NCBI GenBank assembly: GCA_023053575.1
Contig: JAKZAP010000003.1
Span: 9,834,561 to 9,898,560 of the forward strand
Reading direction: 5' to 3'
DNA from: Branchinecta lynchi
Lineage: Eukaryota > Arthropoda > Branchiopoda > Anostraca > Branchinectidae
Length of the DNA: 64,000 bases
In this document: piece by piece, positions 1-9,900 of the stretch
Layout of the letters: every line of letters starts with the position of its first letter
How positions within the stretch are numbered: the first letter of the stretch is position 1
Program-made: the position numbers and the translations under genes
The notes under the pieces: model-generated
Databases searched by the model: none
What the model saw: the letters and a program-made list of their open reading frames with translations, nothing else
Told to the model about the DNA's origin: nothing

Positions 1-240
1 AAAAACATGCTGAATCCAATATAAACTTTATTTTTCTGCCGAAGAAGTGACTCGCTCGGAACACATGTAAAACTGGGAATTTGGCCAAAGAAATAAGAGT
101 TTTTAAAATTGATTAGAGATGAGATTTGTGTGCATATTCAAGCGGTTGATTAGGGATAAATAATAAAACATTTAAGGGACCTTTTGAAGACCGGAAATCT
201 ATAATACCCGATTGTCTAGATCAAATGTCAAAAACTTCAG
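1..240 (-). repeat. Family A repeat, inner part (left piece)
   Basis: The wording 'acatgctgaatcc', 'gattagggataaa' and 'ctagatcaaatgtcaaaa' matches, in reverse orientation, the better preserved copies at 33723-34526 and 47425-48473. The copy is cut by the window edge and continues after the LINE at 935-967, so the LINE inserted into an existing family A element. Confidence 0.7.
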
Positions 241-934
241 AATAAAGCTGTGAAATTATTATCGGAATCTGTTGATTCTGATGAGGTCCCTGCTCATGAG
301 CATTTTAAAAAGAATAAATTAATGTATGTATCCCAAATCCGCGACTATCAAGTTGCAATTTTCTCGTATAAATATCTGAATCAGCTGCTTACCCCTGCTT
401 TCGAAAATCTTTTTACTTATAATAGAGATCGTCATTATCATAATACAAGAAATGCGGATAATTTAAGTCATGAGTTTAGAAGCACAACTCGGGCATCTTT
501 TGTAATTCGCCATTATGGTCCTCATGTTTGGAATATATTGCCCGAGTCTGTGAAAAATGCGCCTAGTCTTCCTGCTTTCAAGTCACGGGCAAAGAACTTC
601 CTTTTGTCTCGGGAATGAAACTGGCGAGAAACCCGGTCCAGGTTGTCCATTCTATTCAAGGTATGGTTGTCCATTTTATTCAAGGTATTGTTCTCTGATT
701 TTCTTTATTTGTTGCTGTATCATCTTCTTCTTGTATTTTCATCTGTATCATTCATTAGTTGAATTTTTAGTGTATGAGTAGCTCGGTATGAATGTAGTGA
801 ATAATTATAAATGAATTACATCGCTTGCCCTTCCAAGCTTCATTGCCTTTCTTGGCAGGCGAAAGGCGAATAGTGTCTGTTTTTTTAATAAATGTATCTC
901 TACTCTACTCTACTCTACTCGTTATTAAATTTTT
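241..934 (+). mobile_element. LINE 3' fragment with CTACT-repeat tail
   Basis: An open frame at 250-618 encodes about 120 residues typical of the region after the RT domain in CR1/jockey-type LINEs: a Tyr-Asn-Thr-Arg-Asn-Ala-like motif (HNTRNA), an IRHYGPHVWNILP block and a final FKSRAKNFLL. The fragment ends in AATAAATG followed by a (CTACT)n microsatellite at about 898-920, the usual kind of 3' tail for these elements. The RT core and endonuclease are absent, so this is a 5'-truncated, inactive copy. It splits a family A repeat. Confidence 0.8.
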
Positions 935-967
935 CGGATCGGGTCGAAACCTTCGGTCTTGTTTTAC
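935..967 (-). repeat. Family A repeat, terminal part (right piece)
   Basis: 'ttcggatcgggtcgaaacc' followed by 'ttcggtcttgtt' corresponds to the family A end seen at 34495-34526 (GGGATCCCATCGAAACC then TTTGGTCTTGTTC), with several substitutions. It completes the element interrupted by the LINE. Confidence 0.65.
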
Positions 968-1007
968 TCCTTCGTGTCTAGTGGGCTGTGTTCATTTTTA
1001 TTCAGTA

Positions 1008-1281
1008 CGCTATCAGAAGTTTGATAACAGTTAACACATGTTTGCGCATCCTTGTGTTTATCGTTATGAGGATATATCTGTTCATGTTTATGACGAATCT
1101 TATCTTTTCGCGAAACATGACACCTAAAACGATCATAACAAACATTTTTTTCTGGAAACATAACCCTTGAAATGGTCATAACAGGCATATCATAATAACG
1201 TCACTTTTAACACATCCTTGCGCGGAAACATGAAAAGGATGCGGAAACATATTTTATTTGTTACCAAACTTCTGACAGTGT
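1008..1281. mobile_element. M1 inverted-repeat element (MITE-like), copy 1
   Basis: The left end reads CTATCAGAAGTTTGATAAC and the right end AAACTTCTGACAGTG, its imperfect inverse. Interior arms also pair (GCATCCTT / AAGGATGC). No coding capacity. Related copies lie at 2881-3702 and 24036-24325. Confidence 0.7.
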
Positions 1282-1687
1282 AGTGGGTAGCTCTAGCAGG
1301 TCCTTGGTGGTATGTCATCTACGATTTTCGGCCCTCCGTTCCAGTGGCCTGCGGGCTGGTGGGGGTGTTTCTTTCAGTGCCTATTGTCTCGTCGTCGTCT
1401 GTCCTTTAAAACTAAAGAATTCGTACTGGTTGAAATGCTTGGACATGTTTCTGAATAACTTACGAGCCTTGAAGTCAGAGTAGTTTGAATTTACTTTTAT
1501 TGTTAGCGAACACTGATTTGGTGTCGAAACTGTATTTAAATAATTTTGCGCAGATATTTGCTGGTTCTGTTGCCTCTATTGCACTATTGTTGTTACATTG
1601 CCCGATGTCGACGAGCAAACTACAATAAAAAGGGTATAGAAACTGAAAGAATTACGGACTTACGGCACGGACAAACCTCGTACATTT

Positions 1688-1862
1688 AAGCCGAGGTCAC
1701 AAGCATGCCTAGCCAAAATAGATGCCTAGGCACGTGTCCAAGCTTAGCCAGGCACCGAGTTAGAGCCTAGAACTCCGTCTTTGGCCCAAAATCTGTGCGT
1801 AGGTTTGGGTGTGAATGGTGATGCTAGGCACGTGCCTAGGCATGCTTGTGGATAGGGCTTTA
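1688..1862. mobile_element. M2 foldback element, copy 1
   Basis: The ends are inverted copies built on 'cacaagcatgcctag' and 'ctaggcatgcttgtg', and the interior contains repeated GCCTAGGCACGTG-type words. A second copy with the same order of words lies at 9027-9218. It is short and non-coding, consistent with a MITE. Confidence 0.7.
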
Positions 1863-2880
1863 GCAGTCAAATTGCCTTACACGCAAATTCGCCTTCAAAT
1901 TCCTATACGCAAAAACAGTAATGGATGGATATGATGATAGAAATAAATAAATAAAAAGGAAAATAATTACGCTAAGCGATAACGCGGCGAATGATTTTTA
2001 TCAAGCTGTTATTTTGTTTGGATAATTATTGAGACGGCTGCATGGTTTTTTCTTAGTTGTAGTTCTCCTAGGGAGGGAATAAAGGGTTTATTAAAAAAAA
2101 CTAGAATCTTCAATGCCAGAGGCTAGAAAAAGGGACTAATCCCTCAAAACATCAACAATACATAAGACTTGGACAAAGATAAAGAGAAACAAGAAAGAAA
2201 GAAAGAACGTTGAAAAAAAATAAACCAGAATCTCCCGAAACAAAAAATAACAACGTAAGCGGCTGAGAATAACGCATCAAACTCATACACGGCAAAAACA
2301 AGAACTTTCAACATGTTACGGAAGTCCAATAAATCACCACACGACCTTAAGCTCACTCGATAAACCTTCCCGTACTAAAGGCCAACATGTCTAATACATT
2401 TCACGTAGTGTTCTTTCTTTTTTTTGCAAAAGTATTTATTGTTTGAGGCAAAGAAAGTATTTATTTTGGCTGCCTCCAAAGGTCCAGTCAGGCTTTCGTA
2501 CAGTCAACAGTATCTATGGTACAGTAGATGTTTGCTGCTTTGAACACTTCGCTCAGTTTTGGACGACCTTGGTTTCTGCTTTTCGCCTCCAAAACAATCA
2601 AATAAGAATCATGAATTAAGAACAAATATTTATTAAGAGCCAATTGATTCTGGCTTCTTTTGACACAAATAATGAAATCATGTACTTTTAATTTCGTTGG
2701 CGATTGGTATTTTAATTTGCTGTTACTGCAATTGTCTACAATTCTTTGGACGCTTAGGTATGTAAGGAAAAACTGTTGGAATACTAACGATGCATTAATT
2801 GAATTAGGAGCAAAAAGATTACAATGAACAGGTCTAATTTGACTGTATTACTAGAAATTCTTGTTTCCACTTGGTATTGC

Positions 2881-3702
2881 ACTGTCAGAAGTTTCATAAG
2901 AGATAACACAAGGATGCTCAGTTTCAACAGACAAAACTTTGGATGTAATTTGTTGTGATTTTGAAAACGTTATGTATTAAGTGCCAGAACCTTGCCAGAA
3001 ACAGCCGAAAAACCGCCGAAAAAGCATCTGCTGACTTTTGACTCTAGTCGTCGTGAAATAGGACAAATTGGCAGATGATTTTTCGGCTCTTCCTGGCAAT
3101 GCTTGTTATGCATAACATTATGTCATAACGTTTTCGAAATCACAACAGATTACATTCCAAGTGTTATCTATTGAAACTGCTCATCTTTGTGTTATCTGTT
3201 ATTTATTTAACTAAATCAACGGCCAACGAGGGTCATTTACATCTTCAAACAACAATAAAATACAAGCACGCTATTGGACATTACTCAAAACCGGGGGAAA
3301 ATTGCAAAACAGCAACTTCCCCCACGACAACCATATTGAGATGCGCGAGGGTCATGTATAGCCCAGTCAGGACAGCCAGCAACGTGTTCTGAGACTGGAG
3401 AATGCGCTTCTGCAGAGAAAGAGCAGAAAATCGCCTTATTTCTGGAAAAGCGAGAAGACCTTCACCGACGAACATTGTGTTTCTTTCTTGTCTCTATGTA
3501 CTACACTATTTCTATTTTATAGAAGTGGGTTAATAAAAAGATTCATTCATTCATTCATTAACTAAGCATTGCAGTTCCACTGGAACCCATGCAACCACCG
3601 AAAAGAGTTATTGTAAAGGACACGAAAGCTGCTTTCGTGCCTGATCCTAATGTTATTAACACAAGCCACACAGTAAAGCCGAGTATGAAACTTCTGACAG
3701 TG
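2881..3702. mobile_element. M1 inverted-repeat element, copy 2, interrupted
   Basis: It begins ACTGTCAGAAGTTTCATAAG. The arms around CATAACGTTTTCGAAATCAC and GTGATTTTGAAAACGTTATG pair over long stretches. The matching terminal TATGAAACTTCTGACAGTG lies only at 3684-3702, because a retroelement (3215-3557) and about 120 further bases separate the right arm from its tip. Confidence 0.6.
3215..3557 (+). mobile_element. Short retroelement with (ATTC)n tail and 8-bp target duplication
   Basis: The segment ends in AATAAAAAGATTCATTCATTCATTC and is flanked by direct copies of TTAACTAA at 3207-3214 and 3558-3565. That is the signature of target-primed insertion of a LINE or SINE 3' piece. I recognise no protein domain in it. 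Confidence 0.65.
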
Positions 3703-3863
3703 TTTACATGAGTATTTGTTGGGTTGGATTTTCGTTTCTTCATGTTCTCGGGCATCATGATTTAAAGTTAGGCGACGGACACATATGTTGAAATATTGGA
3801 ATAGAAATTGTACCGTATCTATTACGACTTTTGGTTTAGTGATTAAACTTTATTCTTTTTTAG

Positions 3864-3962
3864 GTTCCTACGAAAGCAATTCAATCAGTCCCTCCACCAC
3901 AGTCCATTGAGATGATGGAGCAACCGTCCAAAGAACAACTGGACAGGATACGGAAGTACCAG
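3864..3962 (+). CDS. PALS1: PALS1 exon (first visible), residues 1-33
   Basis: Acceptor TTCTTTTTTAG ends at 3863; donor is CAG|GTAGGT at 3963; phase 0 end. The end of the exon, [17 protein letters not shown], aligns with the human stretch MMPIRRSAQLERIRQQQ in the N-terminal PAR6-binding part. An adjacent ATG pair (3912-3917) could serve as start, but human PALS1 has about 45 further residues upstream, so a missing 5' exon is more likely. Confidence 0.88.
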
Positions 3963-6900
3963 GTAGGTCTTTGTTGACGAAATATGCTAGGAGTAGCCCC
4001 CCCCCCTCACCAGAACCAAAATTACCGTATGATCACATCAGTGATGGGCGATGCTATGGCGAAAATATCATTGGGGAAAGATTTGACTAAACTTCGTCAG
4101 AACGTCTGCAGTTCCTGATGTCACGCTTGTTCGGTTAGAAAATATATTTTACAAAACTTTACTAACCATCCACCACCATATTCCCCTCCCCCCCCCCCCC
4201 AAATCATGGCCGACGGGTAAAACTCAGAGAATGGTGGTTGCCACGGTGATCCCAAGATTATAGCCTCCCCGGTCATTGAAACATGGAGCGTGTTCCACCC
4301 TACTTACCGTAGTTCCTACCCAAGACGTCACGAATTCTGGCTTCTTGGCGTCAAGGCTAGAACGAATTTTTCTGTTTTCGGCAAAATATCGTGCCACGGG
4401 CTAATCTGACCAGTCACGTCACAGATATCGTAGTTACCAAACTTACTACGCGCCTGAGCGTGGTAAGCAAATAGTTGTTATCAGTAACTATTTCGAGAAG
4501 GTTGCAAACGGTCAGCGTAATAACTTTTCACGCGGTTGGAACGAAAATAATAACTAGTAGTTACTTCTGTTAGAAGGTTGGAACACGCTCATGGTATACG
4601 AGAGAAGCTTCTCTATCTATCGTTCACAGAGCCTTCGAATGCTGAAGAAACTTTAATTTGCTGTTGATGGTGTGTATGTACCGTGTATCTTACGTCGTGT
4701 TGTCACTTCAGATAGTCTTTGTTCGTGGTTGATTTCCAGAAATAAACCTCCTGATTGATTAATTCATTTGCGTGAAGTTTTGTTGAACTTTCATCTCTCT
4801 CTACAAGGTATTTAGCACTGTCGGATGAGTCGCCGTGAATCTCTCTTGTTAATTTCGCCGTCTTGTTCAAATTCACTCAGCTGTGTAATCACGTTAGTTC
4901 TGCAGTTCGTCTACTTGGCTAGATATTGTGCGAGTAGGCAGTATTCAGGAAGGCGTTCACAGGATTACCTCGCACTACATAATGTCCTGAAAGAGTTGAC
5001 CACTTTGCAACTAAGGTGTGCTTACAGAAAATTACAAACGGCTTCGGCTGTTTTTAGCCTTTTTTGATGTTCCTTGCCTTGCATCACGATCTTGGCAAAA
5101 TTTGCAAAAACGGTCTCTGGATGAATAAGCTCCTCGAAAAAATGATCGGGCGCATTATACATCACGTAAAGAGAACAAGCTTTTGAAAATCAGTGTATTG
5201 CTTATAGAGGAGATATGATACACGTGTGAAGTGATGAATCTCGAAAACGATAATGTACGGAAATACTACTGAAGTAGAATGAGTAACTATCAGAAGTGCG
5301 ATGTGTCGTTCAAGTATGTTTTAGTGATAAGAGCATTGTTCGTCAGTGAAGCCAACGTTGGCCAATACAGGGCTACTGCGCTTGCATTGTCAAACCAAAA
5401 CAGGGCAACTGCCTTTTGATCAGAACAGGGCTCCTGCCTTAAGGTTGAAGAATGAGAAAACCAGAAGAACGGGGGTCCCGCCTTTCCTCGATTTTAGCGG
5501 CGGTTTGCGGATGATTACGGGGCTTGGCTGAGGGAGACTTGATTATGCCCCATATTGTGTAGTCGTAGTCGCCTATTTATTACAAGAAATCCGAAGAAAA
5601 ACAGACGAAAACGGGGGTTTTAAAAGCGAACTAAAAGACTTAGAAGCGAATATTTTGGGAGGACGAGACAAATTGAAACAAAGCGGAGAAACAACAAACA
5701 ACCGAAAATGAAAAACCAAAATTGTAAGAAAGAAAAACTAAATGAAACCCATATCATTCAAATGTGACGAAAATGGGGGTATAAAATATAAAAATGTGCT
5801 CAAGGAATCTTCAAATTAAACACGAGCCACTCACCAATACCTGCAAATAACAATTACAATACTGTTCTCGCTCGGGTCTCGTTTGTTGGTTTTCATCCAC
5901 TTCTTGGCATTTTTCCTAGAAATTTCCGTCTGCGGTGAAGTAGGGAGGCGGCGGTTGTCTTACCAAATGTTCGCTTCGTTTTTCAATCTTTTCGTTGGCC
6001 TCTAAAAAACCCAGTTTCGTCTGTTTTTCGTTGGATTTCTTGTGCTATGTCAGGACCATGTGGTTTATGAAATTATCTTCACCTCTTTATTTTTTTTTTT
6101 TTTTTTTTTTATGAACCACTTTTTTGGATCCCAAATCGTAAGTGGAGGGATACCTATGACATCCCAAAAGTTGTCCGTCTGTAAGCACGATAGCTCTCGA
6201 AGGGAATGAGATATTTTGATGAAACTTGGCGTGAGCATTCTTTTGGTCAAGGGAAAGCGAGTTGGTAGAAACACTAAATACACTTAAAGTTTTGACACAT
6301 TGACAAGTACACTAAACAGGTCCAGGATTAAGAAATTGGCTAACAATGTCGTGGGCTGGCAGGGAAGGATGTTGGTGGAGGATGAGCACATTTAAATGTG
6401 AAGGAAGAAGTGTTTTGATCCTGAACACTCAAGTTGGAAACCAATTTATGATTTTTAAGGATCTTGGTTAGAGTTGCTCCCCTCTTACCGTCCTCTGTGA
6501 GTGAATTGATATTGCATAAAATAAGTGAAAAATCATTACCATGATTATTCCAAACTCTGCAGTACCTTTACTCTTTGGAAATTTAACAGGTGCCAATATA
6601 CTTCCAAATAGCTGAAAAGCAATTTTTATGGCAATGATTCCATTAATTCTGCTTGCTTATGAATCATTCAGTGGTAGATATCGTTGGAAACTTAACAGCT
6701 CACAGAGATTTGATTATACACAAAATTTCGTAGTCGTAGTCACCTCTGTTAAAGGAGTCCATTGACATAACATAAAAATAAAATGTAGCTGACGCATCCG
6801 TTTTGGATTGTCAAATATCATTCGATGGGACGACTAGTGTACGATGCATTAGTGGATACACCGTCTCTTCTTGAAACTTTGCTGATTGTTAGTCAGAAAT

Positions 6901-9900
6901 ACAAAAAAAAAAAATATTGAAAACTTTGGTTTTGTTGTGAATTTCGGACTGGGATTTGAATTTTTCGTTCACTATTAATACCATTTATATCGTAAATATT
7001 AAAAATTAAAAAAAATATAATTCATTTATTCAGTAGGCCTGAAGTAGCCTATATATAATGTATATTTACTTATTTTAAAATGTAATATTTATTAGTTTAA
7101 AATATAATTTATCAGGATTGACAATGCAAAGCGGATACGTCACCGACATTTTATTAGAGCTATTCATTATCCAGCTTGAGCGGCTTGAGCCTGAAGAGGA
7201 CCCTTGCCAGGAAGAGTCGAAATGTAGCTCTAATAAAATGTAGCTGCCATATCCGTTTTGTATTGTCAGATATGATTCACAGACAGCTTGGGCTGAAGGA
7301 ATATCAATTTATCTTGAAATTTATTTTCTGAGAAATTGAATGTTTAATAGATTGTGGGTGATTTGGTGAAGGATTGTTTCGTGTGTGTAGGCTAATGATA
7401 TCGGTTGCAGCCTACGCATTCTCGCTTTACTCATGTCAAATGGTTTGTAGTCGTTTTTGTGTTTTTTTTAGAGGAGAAGGGGGTATTTGGTAGATGGCAT
7501 GTTAGATTATATTGGATTAGATTATACTTTGTTATATTTATTATAGATTTATAGGGTACGAAGTTCTTGTAGTTGTAAAATTATGAACAAGCACTGCACA
7601 TAAGAATTCGTTCATAGTGCTTGTATAATGCATTGTATTTTAGCGTCATGAATTAAAAAGAAACTTGGACTGTTATTTTATTTTTAGTATTTAGTTGTTT
7701 TTAATATATTTTTGTTTACTTTGTGGAAAATTGCCAAGAATTTAGTTCTTTCCGTTCCAGCAAAGGAATGCAGAGAAATGGGAGAACTAGAACTGTGCCA
7801 GGGTGGTGTGTGTTCTTGTATTATGTCCGCTAATCCATTTCTGTCTCCAGGAAGATACCAAGAAACGGAGGGAGTTGGAGGAGAAACTAGCTCAAGAGGA
7901 GGAGTTTCTTCGCTCCTCCTTGAGGGGGAGCCGAAAGCTTCAAGCCCTCGAGAATGACCCCCCAAAAAGTCAACACGGAAGCACGGGTTTTGTCAACACA
8001 GCATTCGATGTGGAGGATGAGGGGAGATTCACACAGCCTCCATCTCCGGTAGAAGGCCAGATTGGGAAGAATTTAGGTGAGTAGATGAAAAAGAACGAAG
8101 GTTACCAGAATGTGATGTGATATCATATTTATTACGCGAAAAGCCGAAGGGACATGGCAATACAATAAAAACAAAATCACAAAGTTATCTCTAAATACCA
8201 CTCTGAACTACACACAAATATATCTGTTATTATTGACAGCTTGAAAAATCTATCCACTTCCTTATCGGAATAGAACATTTGCCCAGAAATTTGTTCCTGA
8301 TCACACTAATTTACTCAAAATTTGGGTCTTCTCGAGTCATCTAATTTCCTACATTCACACATAAGATGCCGCACACATTCATTCATGTTTCCACACATCT
8401 GGCAGAAGTAACGACCAATTATCCCAATTGCCATACCAACGTACCTCCTCCTATCCCCCAACATGAGCCCGCATACTACCTAATAATTTCAATTCCTCCC
8501 TATCTAAACCACGTTTAAAATTTACCCATGTTTATTCTAGTATATTCACTCGACCATACAGTCTTAAATAACAAACTTTCGCACTTGAACCATTCAAGTC
8601 TCGCCTAACGCAGTTGCTGATTTACTTTTTCACTTGTGATTTGAAATGATGAAGTATCGATTTGGAATCAGCTTCCTGTCAACGTTAGGGAGGCTAAAAA
8701 CGTTATTATTTTAAGACTAAAATAAAAGGGCACCTGCTGGAATTTGGACAGATTGGGGGGAGTTTATTTTTTTACGGTGAATAAAAGTAAAGGCTTTATA
8801 GAGGCGAAAGCCTTTCGATGCAGTTATATTTTACTATTATTATTGTTATAAAGATTGACAGTGTTTTTTTTTTGCGGGTTTTGTAGACGTGTAATTACTA
8901 ATCGAATTGCCGGGAGTGCGAAGCGTAGTATGCGGCAAATCACTCGACGCTTTCCACGCTTTACCCTAGATGTTGAACAATATTCAACAAAGGTGCCTCC
9001 CACTGGGTCGAGTTCTATCTCACTGAAGCCGCTGTTACAAGTTTGCCTGGCTCAGCACAGATGCCTAGACACGTGCCAGCTTAGCCAGGCACCGAGTTCC
9101 AGAGCCTGGAACTCCGTGCCTGGCCCAAAATCTGTGCCTACGCATGGGTGTGAACGGTGATGCTAGGCATGTGTCCAGGCATCTCTGCTTGGCTAGGCAT
9201 GCTTGTGAACGGGGCTTGACAGACGGACGGACGAACGTGTCGAATTCAATTTGACCAGAATAAAAGTTTGACCACCTCACTTCCTTCCGCGGATCCCTAG
9301 ATGGCACGGGAAAAGACGAATCACTTTCCACTTTGGTCTCTTTAATGCGCCCTCGTAGTTACACTTACCGTGAACCACGCACGCACAGCAACTGTGAATC
9401 TGATAGGTGCGAGGGGTTCAGGCTACCCCCCCCCCCTCAACTCTCCGGCAACTATGGTTACCATTCCCTACACACACACAGTGTTAATAAAATAAAATGT
9501 ACTTTTATTAGTATATATAGAGGCGAAAGGCCAGCAAGCCGTCCTCTAGCGTTTACATTTAACTCACGTGTCTAGTGAAAATAATTAAATTCTTGCGGTC
9601 TAAACTGCAGTTTTCAGTATTTTTTATATTTCCTATATATTTTCAGGGGGAGGGGCTGGTACCCGGGGGGTCGCTGGCATGCCTGGCAAGTTTCATTGTC
9701 CTATCACATCTGGAAGTACCCTAACTCGCAATCATGGTACAGACCGTCAGACCGATAGACGGAATTGCTGTCAGTATATGGCAGTATATACAAACATATA
9801 GCCTAGCAGATGAGCCGGTGGGTTTGTTTTTGCGCTATAACAAAAATCTAAACGTATGTACGGTTTCGCGGCATATATACCGACTTCTTTTCATGTATAT

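Larger units (their letters stand above)
1..3863. other. Repeat-rich region upstream of the first visible PALS1 exon
   Basis: I recognise no host exon here, although the missing 5' exon(s) of PALS1 could lie in it or before the window. It holds a family A repeat split by a LINE 3' end (1-967), M1 inverted-repeat elements (about 1008-1281 and 2881-3702), an M2 element (1688-1862) and a short retroelement with target duplication (3215-3557). The stretches 1282-1687 and 1863-2880 look like plain non-coding sequence with short chance ORFs. Confidence 0.6.
3963..7850 (+). other. PALS1 intron after first visible exon: M3, M7, M6 elements and a family A fragment
   Basis: This 3.9-kb intron contains M3 (4286-4590), M7 (5581-6043), a truncated family A piece (6115-6290), a solo M6 end (about 6777-6822) and a full M6 (7115-7272). 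The rest is AT-rich with poly-C tracts (3999-4007, about 4189-4200). ORFs such as 4825-5067 resemble no known protein and I treat them as chance. Confidence 0.75.

Noticed and set aside
3558..3758. Minus-strand transmembrane protein of 66 codons
   Set aside because: It overlaps a retroelement target duplication and an M1 end; short and without homology that I know.
4825..5067. Upstream PALS1 exon or small gene
   Set aside because: It lies after the first visible exon, has no similarity to PALS1 and no good splice frame.
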